A stretch of 64,000 nucleotides of DNA from Actinomadura rupiterrae (GCF_024172125.1 NZ_JAMZEA010000013.1:124001-188000), one strand, 5' to 3'; numbered from the stretch's first letter, positions 34,132 to 41,671 are shown. The notes: a model not told the origin generated them from the letters alone. Translations and numbers: made by a program.

Positions 34132-34962
34132 TCAAAGCCGCGGACGACCCGCAAGCACCCGCTCGGCGGCCTCGGCCTGCGTACCGGCGTCGATGCACAG
34201 TTCGGATCCGATGAGGTCTGCGACGTCCTCGAAACGATCGCCGTGGTCGGTCAGCGTCCAGCCGGGCCACCGCGCCGCCACGGCCGGAGCCTCGGTGCCG
34301 CATTGCAGTGACCACCAGTCCAGCCGCTGCCCTGGGACATCGACGTAGACGCCACTCCAGGGGACGGCCTCCAGCACCGCACTGCGCTGCCCTTGGTGCC
34401 GCTCGCCCACCACCACGTCCGGCCCGGCGAGCAGGATCTGCTCCAACCCTGGAGCCCAATACCCGGCAAACCAGTCGCCTGTGTCCCCTTCTCCTACCGC
34501 GACCAGCACCGGCGCGACGCGTCCGAAGTCATCGTCCTCGGTCGGGGAGTCGGCCCACCCGGCACGCACCGGCTGCGACACGTCCTCCAGGTCCGGAACC
34601 GCGTCGTAAGGCAGCCGCAAATAGTCGAGAACCTGACGCAGCCCCCGCGCCGCCCATTCCACTCTCCACCGCGGCCAACGAGCGGCGACCGCCTCCAACC
34701 ACGCCCGCACTTCAAGCAAGTCGCCGCGCGGGAAGGGCGGGTCGTCGGCCAAGTGGACGAGCAACAGCCGATGCCGCTCGTCCAGCAGCACCACGCCGTT
34801 CCACCAGATCGCATTGACCCAGCCGCATTCCTCACCCTCAGCGTCGAAGCCTTCTGGCCCGGCCAGCAGCTCCCAGAACAAAGAACGCGTCCCGCGTCGC
34901 CGTCCAACCACGCGATACCCGTCCTCCTGCACGGTCACCACATAGGCATGTCCCCCACTCAT
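34132..34962 (-). CDS. Hypothetical protein, Trp-rich
   Basis: 276 residues, ATG 34962, no signal peptide or membrane segment. Many Trp and acidic residues (SLFWELLAGPEGFDAEGEEC, NAIWWNGVVLLDERHRLLLV). Composition and codon use are those of a real gene. It resembles the large set of actinobacterial immunity or SMI1-like hypothetical proteins in feel, but no motif decides this. Possible weak paralogy between its two halves (both contain W-x-W-x-x-x-A-R-W). Confidence 0.6.
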   Translation of the reverse strand: MSGGHAYVVTVQEDGYRVVGRRRGTRSLFWELLAGPEGFDAEGEECGWVNAIWWNGVVLLDERHRLLLVHLADDPPFPRGDLLEVRAWLEAVAARWPRWRVEWAARGLRQVLDYLRLPYDAVPDLEDVSQPVRAGWADSPTEDDDFGRVAPVLVAVGEGDTGDWFAGYWAPGLEQILLAGPDVVVGERHQGQRSAVLEAVPWSGVYVDVPGQRLDWWSLQCGTEAPAVAARWPGWTLTDHGDRFEDVADLIGSELCIDAGTQAEAAERVLAGRPRL

Positions 34963-35004
34963 GCGCGCACGCTAGAACCCACCCCTCCGTTTCGACAACC
35001 GCCC

Positions 35005-35520
35005 TCAAAGCCTGAACCGCGCCTCCGGGGCCCAATTGTGAGTGCTGAAGTGACGCCGTTCTCGGACGGCGGTCAGCGCCTCGACCACATGCGGGATCAC
35101 GCGCGGCGGCAGCGACTCGGGATGAACCCAGAGGATCTCGGAACACTTGTCCGGCTCGGCGACGAACGGTTCGCCGGTCCACTCCTGCGCCGTGAAATAG
35201 CAGTCCATGACCGCATGGCACGGCCCAGGCATGGTGTCGGCGTACCGGTGCATGAGGTGGACGAACCGGGCGTCATCGCGCCGGACGTGCACCCCGACCT
35301 CCTCGGCGGTCTCACGGATCGCCGCAGCCAGGACGTCCTCGCCGGGCTCGATCCGACCGGCCGGAGGCGCCAGCCAGCCGTCTCGGTATCCGGTGTTGGC
35401 ACGCCGAATCAGCAACACCGCGTCATCGTCCCGCCGCAACAACATGTGCGGAGCAACCCAGGTGCCAAACCACCCAGAAGCCCCCAGTGCGGCAAGCGCC
35501 TCACCGGACGGTTCAGCCAT
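35005..35520 (-). CDS. NUDIX hydrolase
   Basis: 171 residues from ATG 35520. Nudix box: PPAGRIEPGEDVLAAAIRET followed by AEEVGV, with all Glu ligands. The N-terminal HMLLRRDDDAVLLIRRANTG is the common MutT-like beta-strand. Substrate is likely a nucleoside diphosphate derivative. The longer frame to 35892 lacks a ribosome site and is Arg-rich. Confidence 0.9.
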   Translation of the reverse strand: MAEPSGEALAALGASGWFGTWVAPHMLLRRDDDAVLLIRRANTGYRDGWLAPPAGRIEPGEDVLAAAIRETAEEVGVHVRRDDARFVHLMHRYADTMPGPCHAVMDCYFTAQEWTGEPFVAEPDKCSEILWVHPESLPPRVIPHVVEALTAVRERRHFSTHNWAPEARFRL

Positions 35521-35934
35521 GGCCGACCACTCCCCTCGTCCCCCCTTGGAGCCCCCATCGCCATCCTGATGCTTCGACGCTGCGACCGCCCGCCCAATAC
35601 CTGTTCCTGCCGCCGACCGGCCTGAACGAGCGGACCAACGACTACGCCCGCAAGACGCACGCCAAGGACCTGACCGCCCACCTGCTGTACGAACTTGCCA
35701 CGCCACAGTGTTCGCCCTGCTCGCGCCCACGCGCGGCGACGGCTCGCTGGCGCCGTAGCAGCCCGGGCGCGTTTCGAAGGCCTCTGCACGGCGGTGCGTC
35801 GTGACAGATCGGCTCACCCGATGACGTGCACGCACTCGCGGAGGCAGGTGGTCTTGCTTCGCCCCGCCGCGTTTCCGCGGCACGGCCTTCACTCGAACGG
35901 CGAAGCGGCTTCGCGGCAGACACCTCAGCAGCCG
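35521..35934 (+). other. Intergenic region with an unassigned protein-like fragment
   Basis: In the + frame at about 35595-35700, YLFLPPTGLNERTNDYARKT followed by HAKDLTAHLLYELA looks like genuine protein with no recognisable start and an end in low-complexity Arg/Pro sequence. Probably a broken gene. The rest holds nothing I can identify. Confidence 0.35.
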
Positions 35935-36305
35935 TGCGGCTTCAGCGGTGCCACCTTCCGAAATCCCGCCCTCATCGATGCGATATTCGACGAAGTCGCC
36001 TTCAGTGACGCAAATCTCGGCAATGCCGATTTCCGTGGCGCACTGGCTGGCAAGAAGATGGGCAGCTTGAGGCGAATTTCACCGGCTCGACCATCGAGGA
36101 GGCCGCCTTCGTCCAGGCGTCCTTCCTGCGAGTCTTCCGGTTCGCCATGAAGCCACCGATGCGGCCTATCTGGCCTGCGGAGTTCTGCGGGCGGGCCGCC
36201 TTCTCTGCAGGTGGCGAGTTCGGTCGAGCACGCTTCGATATGCGGAAGATTTTCGCACGAGCGGCCGGAGTAGAGTGGATTCTCACTGCGCTTGGGCAGT
36301 ACTAG
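35935..36305 (+). pseudogene. Pentapeptide-repeat protein remnant
   Basis: One frame reads GFSGATFRNPALIDAIFDEV then AFSDANLGNADFRGA, and after a shift near 36050-36066 another reads LEANFTGSTIEEAAFVQASF and ends ARFDMRKIFARAAGVEWILT before TAG 36303. The A-(N/D)-(L/F)-x-x periodicity marks a pentapeptide-repeat protein. There is no start and it is frameshifted. Base composition is visibly less GC-rich than the neighbours, consistent with transfer or decay. Confidence 0.65.
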
Positions 36306-36392
36306 AACGGTTCCCTCGGGCAGTTCTGCAGTTCCTCGGACCCGGGGCACAGCTCAACGGGCAGCGCAGGAGTACCCAGATAGGGATGAGAT

Positions 36393-36761
36393 ATGGATGG
36401 ACGGCGGCAGGACTTCAACGAGGCGGCGTCTGCGCGGGAGCGGCTGAACGGCGATCGCATCGATGCACAGCGGCTCATTGCCGCGCTGAGTGCCGACTGG
36501 GACGGCGTGGTCGAGGCCTCAGCACAGGCCAACAGCGATGACGAGCACGATCCGGAAGGGGCCACCATCGCCTTCGAACGCGCCCGCGTCCAAGCGTCGT
36601 TGACCCGCGCCCGAGCCCAGTTGGCGGACATCGAGGACGCGCTGCGGCGGCTGGACATCGGGACCTATGGAACCTGCGAACAGTGCGGAGGGCCGATCGC
36701 CCCAGACCGCCTCGCCGCAAGACCGGCGGCCCGTACCTGCTTCCGCTGCGCCAGCACCTAG
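36393..36761 (+). CDS. TraR/DksA-family zinc-finger protein
   Basis: 122 residues from ATG 36393. A helical N-terminal part (coiled-coil-like, about 50-88) is followed by a four-Cys zinc finger C95-x2-C98-x17-C116-x2-C119 (TYGTCEQCGGPIAPDRL...CFRC). The spacing is the DksA/TraR standard. Family members bind RNA polymerase's secondary channel, and actinobacterial short forms are linked to general stress. Strongly resembles them in length. Confidence 0.9.
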   Translation: MDGRRQDFNEAASARERLNGDRIDAQRLIAALSADWDGVVEASAQANSDDEHDPEGATIAFERARVQASLTRARAQLADIEDALRRLDIGTYGTCEQCGGPIAPDRLAARPAARTCFRCAST

Positions 36762-37045
36762 CAGCAAGCACAGCCCCCCAGGTCGACCCGTATCGAGCTC
36801 CCACCGCCGTCCAGAAACATCGCTAGAGGCGTCACCAAAGCCGGGCGCGGACGGCGGGCATCGGCGAGGCATCACCGCCAGATGCCCCGGCGCTAGGCCA
36901 TCGAAAGCCGGCACGGGCTGCACGCGGGCATACGCTCACACCGAGCAAGGTCCGACATCGGAGGCGTAGCCCCCTCCCGCGGCGCTCCCCGCGCGCACAT
37001 CGATTGCCCTGACCCGGCGGCCACTGGAGAACTTGCACGACTCTC

Positions 37046-37234
37046 GTGTGGCGCAAGTCCACCTACAGCGCGACAGGTGGCAACCAGAGCGTTTGCATCA
37101 AGCTCGCGAACCTGGCGCGCCACCTCGGCATCCGGGATTCCAAGGACTCACACCGCCCCCACCCCCTCCCAGCCCCCGCCACAGCCGCCGATCTCGCATT
37201 CGCCATCAATCTTGGTGAGCCCGACCTCATCTAG
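37046..37234 (+). CDS. DUF397 protein
   Basis: 62 residues from GTG 37046. WRKSTYSATGGNQSVCIKLA and LGIRDSKDSHRP match the DUF397 pattern (WRKSSYSxxxGxxCVEVA...VRDSKDP). DUF397 proteins normally sit next to an XRE/DUF5753 regulator (WhiJ-type) in sporulating actinomycetes. No such partner is within 5 kb, so this is an orphan. Confidence 0.8.
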   Translation: MWRKSTYSATGGNQSVCIKLANLARHLGIRDSKDSHRPHPLPAPATAADLAFAINLGEPDLI

Positions 37235-37464
37235 AGGGCGTCGGAGAAGAGTCAACTCAGTTATTGGCTGCCGGTGGAGCGCAGCAGGCGCTGACCTGGG
37301 GCGGGCCAGCGCGAGCCGCCCGTTTGGGCGCGGCCCGCCTCAAGGTCAAGTCCCCGCAGCAGGGTGGGGCGGCGTGCGGCCCGCTCGTCACCCGACCAAG
37401 CACGGCCTCAACCGCACGCCCTCAACCGCCCGGCCAAGCCGCACGCCCTCAGCCACCTGCCCAT
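37235..37464. other. Intergenic stretch preceding the minisatellite
   Basis: No convincing gene. A short near-repeat (CGCACGCCCTCAACCGCC and CCGCACGCCCTCAGCCACC, around 37410-37460) may be the decayed edge of the array that follows. Confidence 0.4.
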
Positions 37465-37864
37465 GCCGTGGCCACGTCGTATCCGGCGGGGGCCTGGCCA
37501 AGCCGTGACCACGCCGCATCCAGCGGGGGTCTGGACCTGCCGTGACCACGTCGCATCCAGCGGGGGTCTGGACCTGCCGTGACCACGTCGCATCCAGCGG
37601 GGGCCTGGCCAAGCCGTGACCACGTCGCATCCAGCGGGGGCCTGGCCAAGCCGTGACCACGCCGCATCCAGCGGGGGCCTGGCCAAGCCGTGACCACGCC
37701 GCATCCAGCGGGGGCCTGGCCAAGCCGTGACCACACCGCATCCAGCGGGGGTCTGGACCTGCCGTGACCACGTCGCATCCAGCGGGGGCCTGGCCAAGCC
37801 GTGACCACACCGCATCCGGCGGGGGTCTGGACCTGCCGTGGCCGGGTCGCATGTGGCGGGGGTG
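37465..37864. repeat. 37-bp minisatellite, 10 full units plus a partial one
   Basis: Units start with GCCGTGACCACG at 37465, 37502, 37539, 37576, 37613, 37650, 37687, 37724, 37761, 37798 and 37835, a strict 37-bp period. Two unit types alternate irregularly: one ends GGGGGTCTGGACCT, the other GGGGGCCTGGCCAA. Outer units are more divergent. There are no spacers, so it is not CRISPR. Since 37 is not divisible by three, all frames stay open and long spurious ORFs result. It lies directly after the last gene of the alkylation-repair operon. Confidence 0.95.
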
Positions 37865-37880
37865 AGGACGGCGACATGCG

Positions 37881-38396
37881 TCAGGTCTTGGTTCGGGGGA
37901 CGATCTGGTCGTCGGCGTCGAGGTGCCAGGGGTGGCCGTCGCGGGTGACGCCGGAGATGCCGGGGAGGTTGTGGCGGCCGACGAGGTCGAGCGCCCGGGT
38001 GTCGGAGACCGCGGCTGCGAGGACGGCGCGGGCCGGGTCCCAGGGGGTGGACCACAGGAGCCGCCTGGTCATCTGCGCCCAGCCGAGGGGCGGGCCGAGC
38101 ATGATCCACAGGTCGGCCTGGGCGGCGGCGAACCGGGTGGCCTGGCGGAGCCATGAGGCGGCCGTCTCGGGCCAGGTGATTTCCAGGGCGATGTCGCCTC
38201 CGGCGTGCTCCCACGCCGCGGCGACGGTACGGGCGGCGTCGCGGGCGGGCGGGGTTCGGCCCGAGCCGATCGCGAGCGTTTGCGCGCCTCGGCTGCGGGC
38301 CAGCGCGACGAGGGCCGCCACCTCGTTGTCGGTGACCGAGGATTCCGGCGGCGGGGCCGCACGTGCTCGCAGGAGCGGGCTCGTCAGTGCGTCCAT
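37881..38396 (-). CDS. Hypothetical protein at the end of the alkylation-repair operon
   Basis: 171 residues from ATG 38396, overlapping the Ada-domain gene by 13 bases. Contains a Rossmann-like first half (EVAALVALARSRGAQTLAIG, SGRTPPARDAARTVAAAWEH) and a conserved-looking end (LVGRHNLPGISGVTRDGHPW, HLDADDQIVPR). No family recognised. Overlap argues for the same transcript. Its end is 17 bp from the minisatellite. Confidence 0.65.
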   Translation of the reverse strand: MDALTSPLLRARAAPPPESSVTDNEVAALVALARSRGAQTLAIGSGRTPPARDAARTVAAAWEHAGGDIALEITWPETAASWLRQATRFAAAQADLWIMLGPPLGWAQMTRRLLWSTPWDPARAVLAAAVSDTRALDLVGRHNLPGISGVTRDGHPWHLDADDQIVPRTKT

Positions 38397-38671
38397 GATT
38401 CCCCTCGTTCCTGAGCGTTCTTCCATGCCTGGTAGCGGTCCTTGCAGCAAACTCCGCACGGTCGGTAGCCCGCGGCGAGCGCGGTCGCCTCGTCTGCGAA
38501 GAACACCCGATTGCCCACGTAGCCACCACGGGCGATCGCGCGGAGCGCGGAGGGGCAGTCGAGGCATCCGTAGATCTTCTCCGCGCGGTTGCCGCCCCAG
38601 GCGCCCTTGACGGGCGATGCCTCGGGGTGGCCGTCCGCGCCAATGAGCGTGAAGCCCCGCGCAGTGTTCAC
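38384..38671 (-). CDS. Ada-type metal-binding (methylphosphotriester) domain protein
   Basis: 95 residues from GTG 38671, with GGAG five bases upstream inside a repeat unit. EKIYGCLDCPSALRAIARGG and ATALAAGYRPCGVCCKDRYQ match the Ada N-terminal zinc domain: Cys36, Cys39, Cys72, Cys75 as ligands (Cys76 adjacent). In E. coli Ada one such Cys takes a methyl group from DNA phosphotriesters. Here the domain stands alone, without the AraC helix-turn-helix or methyltransferase domain, which other genes of the operon supply or replace. Confidence 0.85.
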   Translation of the reverse strand: MNTARGFTLIGADGHPEASPVKGAWGGNRAEKIYGCLDCPSALRAIARGGYVGNRVFFADEATALAAGYRPCGVCCKDRYQAWKNAQERGESWTH

Positions 38672-38746
38672 GTGAAGCTCCGTGCGGTATTCACGTGTGC
38701 AGCTCCCGCGCGGTGTTCATGTGTGAAGCTCCGCGCGGTGTTCACG
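38658..38746 (-). repeat. About 25-bp tandem repeats of a ribosome site and start codon
   Basis: Read on the minus strand, GTGAACACCGCGCGGAGCTT recurs about every 25 bp: at 38746, 38721 (ATG form), 38694 and 38671 (the gene's own start). Each unit carries GGAG followed 4-8 bases later by the next start. The translations are VNTARSF repeated; only the last unit leads into the Ada-domain frame. The units fill the gap between the oxygenase stop (38742) and the Ada gene. Confidence 0.85.
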
Positions 38747-39956
38747 CCGCATCGTGGAAGACGAGAGCGAGCGTGTACCGCTCGCCCGAACGGATCGCGG
38801 AGACACCGTGCCGGACGGGCGCGGCCGACCAGCCCCGCGCCGACCGCACGGGACGATCGCGCGTGGTGAAGACGTAGCCGTGCCCGTGCGGCAGGAGCGT
38901 CGCCGTGCCGCGGGACTGGGCGCGCGGACGCTGTTCCAGCAGCAGGAACTCGCCACCGGTGTGGTCCACCCCTGGCTCGTTCAGGTTGATGACGACCTGG
39001 AGCGGGAACACCAGGTCGCCGTAGAGGTCGCGGTGCAGGGCGTTCCAGTCCTTCTCGCCGTACTTCAGCAGGATCGCTGTCGACTTGGTCTGGCCGGCGT
39101 CGTGGCACATCCGCAACCACTCCTCCAGCGTGTCCGGCCAGGGCGCCGCCCGGCCCAGCTTCGTCCACCAGTCCCGGGCGATGGGCAGCAGCCGGGGGTA
39201 AAGCGCCTGCTTCAGCCGCTCGACCGGCTCGGGGTAGGGAGCCCGGAGGTACCGGTACTGGCCCTCGCCGAAGCGGTGACGGCCCATGTCGATGGTGCTG
39301 CGGAACATCTCGTCGCGCTCGTACAGATCGCGAAGTTCGACGGCCTCCTCGGAGGTCAGGAGTTGCGGAAGCAGCGCGCCCCCGTACTCGTCCAACTCGG
39401 CAGCCACCGACGCCCAGTCAGCCGACTCAACACGGGCCCGCCAGGCGTCCACCGCCCCAGGCTGGGCCCACCCGGCGTCCACCGACTCGACGCGGATGTC
39501 CCCGGCATCCGCCACGCCGACCTCGGCACGCTCGGCATCCACCGACTCGACACGGGCACGCCCGGCATCCACCGACTCGACACGGGCACGCCCGGCATCC
39601 GCCGCGCCGACCTCGGCACGCTCGGCGTCCACCGACTCGACACGGGCACGCCCGGCATCCACTGCGCCGACCTCGGCACGCTCGGCGTCCACCGACTCGA
39701 CACGGGCACGCCCGGCATCCACTGCGTCGACGTCGGTACGCTCCGCGTCCGCCGACTCGACACGGGTGCCTCCGGCGTCCGCCGCGTCGAACTCGGCTCG
39801 TTCCGCGTCCGCCGGCTCGACGCGGGCGCGTCGGGCGTCCGCCGCGGCGACCTCGGCTCGCTCGGCGTCTGCTGGCTCGACACGGGCGCTTTCGGCGTTC
39901 AGCGGCTCGATGCGGGGTCGTTCGGGGGTGGTCGGCCGGGGCGTTTGGGGGCTCAT
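38742..39956 (-). CDS. 2OG-Fe(II) oxygenase with an N-terminal decapeptide-repeat tail
   Basis: 404 residues from ATG 39956, overlapping the upstream stop as ATGA. Residues 181-404 are the oxygenase: RSTIDMGRHRFGEGQYRYL, iron ligands His308-x-Asp310 (WNALHRDLYGDLVFP), distal His383 (APVRHGVSAIRS) and Arg393 for 2-oxoglutarate, with GGEFLLLEQRPRAQSRGTAT in between. Relatives in other actinobacteria are about 220-240 aa and lack the tail. Residues 14-180 are 17 near-identical 10-residue units. Position in the operon suggests oxidative dealkylation, but AlkB motifs proper are not seen, so the substrate is open. Confidence 0.9.
   Translation of the reverse strand: MSPQTPRPTTPERPRIEPLNAESARVEPADAERAEVAAADARRARVEPADAERAEFDAADAGGTRVESADAERTDVDAVDAGRARVESVDAERAEVGAVDAGRARVESVDAERAEVGAADAGRARVESVDAGRARVESVDAERAEVGVADAGDIRVESVDAGWAQPGAVDAWRARVESADWASVAAELDEYGGALLPQLLTSEEAVELRDLYERDEMFRSTIDMGRHRFGEGQYRYLRAPYPEPVERLKQALYPRLLPIARDWWTKLGRAAPWPDTLEEWLRMCHDAGQTKSTAILLKYGEKDWNALHRDLYGDLVFPLQVVINLNEPGVDHTGGEFLLLEQRPRAQSRGTATLLPHGHGYVFTTRDRPVRSARGWSAAPVRHGVSAIRSGERYTLALVFHDAA
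39417..39917 (-). repeat. 30-bp tandem array encoding 17 decapeptides
   Basis: In the oxygenase N-terminus the units follow ARVES(V/A)DAER and AEVG(A/V)(V/A)DAGR, mostly alternating, so a 60-bp superunit is visible. Period is exactly ten residues with no frame loss. Central units are nearly identical in DNA; edge units have drifted. The last unit ends ARVESADWAS, merging with the catalytic domain start. Confidence 0.95.
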
Positions 39957-40567
39957 GCTGCGGCCTCCAGTTCTAGCAGGGTCGACTTGGCCTCTAGCCC
40001 GCCGATGTAGCCGCCGAGGGATCCGTCGGTGCGGAGCACGCGGTGGCAGGGGACGACCACCGGGAGGGGGTTGGTCGCGCAGGCCGTGCCGACGGCGCGG
40101 ACCGCCTTCGGGTTGCCGACCATCTCGGCCATCTGCTTGTAGCTGCGGGTCTGGCCGTAGCCGATGTCGGGCAGGTGCTGCTGGACGAGCTGCCGGAACC
40201 CGTGCGACAGCGACAGGTCCAACTGCACGTCGAAGCGCTGCCGGCGGTGCCCGAAGTACTCATCCAGCTCGCGGGCCGCGACGTCCAGGCGCTTCGGGGA
40301 ACGCAGGACGCGCGGGCTGATCTTCTCCGAGAGCGTCTGGAGGACGCGGTCGTGGCCCTCGGCCTCGTAGGCGACCCGGACGAGTCCTCTCGGGGTGGCC
40401 GCCAGCAGCAGTTCCCCGACCGGGCTGTCCACGGTCGTGTAGGCCACGTCGATCAGGCCCTCCGCCTCGGCGGCGGACTCCAGCCGTCGGTGCAGCATCG
40501 CCAGCATCTCCGCCTCGACGGGCGACAAGGTGCCCGAGAGGAGGTCATCGCCTTGAATGTCACTCAT
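39953..40567 (-). CDS. ogt: Methylated-DNA-protein cysteine methyltransferase with N-terminal extension
   Basis: 204 residues from ATG 40567, overlapping the sigma stop as ATGA. The C-terminal AGT domain has the active site VVVPCHRVLRTDGSLGG with acceptor Cys174 and the Arg-finger/helix region KAVRAVGTACATNPLP. The first about 40 residues (SGTLSPVEAEMLAMLHRRLE) are an extra helical segment not found in Ogt proper. Removes alkyl groups from O6-guanine by self-alkylation. The fixed link to a sigma factor suggests the extension may bind it; this is inference. Confidence 0.92.
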   Translation of the reverse strand: MSDIQGDDLLSGTLSPVEAEMLAMLHRRLESAAEAEGLIDVAYTTVDSPVGELLLAATPRGLVRVAYEAEGHDRVLQTLSEKISPRVLRSPKRLDVAARELDEYFGHRRQRFDVQLDLSLSHGFRQLVQQHLPDIGYGQTRSYKQMAEMVGNPKAVRAVGTACATNPLPVVVPCHRVLRTDGSLGGYIGGLEAKSTLLELEAAA

Positions 40568-41103
40568 GATCGTGCCCCTTTCGCGGTCGCACCCGGATAG
40601 TTCTTCCTGAGATTCTTGAGGCCGTCCGCCGAAGCACGGCGGGTCGCCTCGACCGTGCCGCCGAGCACCGTCGCGATCTCCGCGTACGACATCCCGGCGA
40701 GGTAGCGGAAGGTGATCGCCTGCCGCTGCTTCTCGGGAAGCTCGCCGACCAGCGTCCACACCTCGGCGCCGTCCGCGCCGACGGCGCCGTCCGCGGTCGG
40801 CGCTTCGGGGAGTTCCGGCACCGGCAGCGGGTTGCGCTTGGCGGCGCGGTGGATGTCGATCGCCTTGCGGCGCGCGATCGTCACCAGCCACGCTTCGACG
40901 TTCGCGGTCTCCGGAAGCTCCGGATAGGCGCGCAGCGCGGCGATGAAGGTCTCCGACCACGCGTCGTCGGCGTCGTTCACTCCGACCAGCGCGCGGCAGA
41001 CCCGCAGAACGGTGGCTCCGTGCTGCTCGACCACTGCCTCGAAGGGTTGCTTCATCTTCATCTCGTTGATTACGGCGACGGCGCGTCCTTCATGCGCTTC
41101 CAC
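40564..41103 (-). CDS. ECF-type sigma factor in the alkylation-repair operon
   Basis: About 179 residues if GTG 41103 is used, which overlaps the upstream TAG by one base; ATG 41061 or 41055 would give a more usual N-terminus (MKMKQPFEAVVEQHG) but lack a good ribosome site. Region 2: LVGVNDADDAWSETFIAALR, NVEAWLVTIARRKAIDIHRA. Region 4: GELPEKQRQAITFRYLAGMS, YAEIATVLGGTVEATRRASA. No anti-sigma gene is adjacent. It lies between two methyltransferases, so it presumably drives this operon when DNA is alkylated. Confidence 0.9.
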   Translation of the reverse strand: MEAHEGRAVAVINEMKMKQPFEAVVEQHGATVLRVCRALVGVNDADDAWSETFIAALRAYPELPETANVEAWLVTIARRKAIDIHRAAKRNPLPVPELPEAPTADGAVGADGAEVWTLVGELPEKQRQAITFRYLAGMSYAEIATVLGGTVEATRRASADGLKNLRKNYPGATAKGARS

Positions 41104-41615
41104 TAGAACAATCGCCCCGCGCTCACCGGAGCGGGTTCTTCCAACTCCAGCAGGGCCCGCTTTCGCTTCAGCCCACCGGCATACCCCGTGAGCTTGCCGT
41201 TCGCTCCGACGACACGGTGGCACGGGACGAAAACGCACAGCGGATTCGCGCCGACCGCCTGGCCCACGCGGTAGGCGAGCGCTTTGTCACCGAGCCGTTC
41301 GGCGATCGCGCCGTAGGTCGTGGTCTCGCCGAACGGCACCTCCGCGACGATGCTCCACACGGCGTGCTGGAAGGCATCACCGTCCGCGCCCAACGGAAGC
41401 TCGAACGCGCGGCGGCCGCCGGACAGGTACTCCTCCAGCTGCGTCGCCGCGTCCGCGAGCAAGGCGTCATGCTCGACGGCGACCTGCTCCCCCAGGCTCT
41501 CCCGAGCGGGCATGCGGAGGTGGTGCGGGAAGTAGAGTCCGGTGACCACGTCGCCGCTCGCGACGAGCGTGATCTGTCCGAGCGCGGTCTCCACCAGCGC
41601 GTGGCGTACGTTCAT
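41103..41615 (-). CDS. ogt: Methylated-DNA-protein cysteine methyltransferase, first gene of the operon
   Basis: 170 residues from ATG 41615 behind GGGAGGGGAACAGGG. Classic Ogt layout: N-terminal domain (about 1-75) and active domain with VPFGETTTYGAIAERLGD and active-site VFVPCHRVVGANGKLTGYAG, Cys132. Repairs O6-alkylguanine. Paralogous to the other methyltransferase two genes down but clearly diverged (active-site surroundings and lack of the extension differ). The operon's promoter should lie just upstream, at a palindrome. Confidence 0.95.
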   Translation of the reverse strand: MNVRHALVETALGQITLVASGDVVTGLYFPHHLRMPARESLGEQVAVEHDALLADAATQLEEYLSGGRRAFELPLGADGDAFQHAVWSIVAEVPFGETTTYGAIAERLGDKALAYRVGQAVGANPLCVFVPCHRVVGANGKLTGYAGGLKRKRALLELEEPAPVSAGRLF

Positions 41616-41671
41616 CCCTGTTCCCCTCCCTCGGTCTCTGCCAGGAAGACGCACGCCACCCCGCAAACGTG

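Noticed and set aside
36893..37123. Minus-strand 76-residue gene opposite the DUF397 gene
   Set aside because: No family motif; the plus strand carries the DUF397 signature in the same place.
37465..37864. CRISPR array
   Set aside because: Repeats are directly adjacent with no spacers, unit length is 37 bp throughout, and no cas genes are present.
37408..38643. 411-residue minus-strand ORF crossing the minisatellite
   Set aside because: The 37-bp unit keeps all frames open; the frame is Arg/Pro-rich, has no ribosome site and overlaps better-supported genes.
38754..40010. 418-residue plus-strand ORF opposite the oxygenase
   Set aside because: It is the mirror of the repeat array and catalytic domain; no ribosome site, and the minus strand has catalytic motifs.
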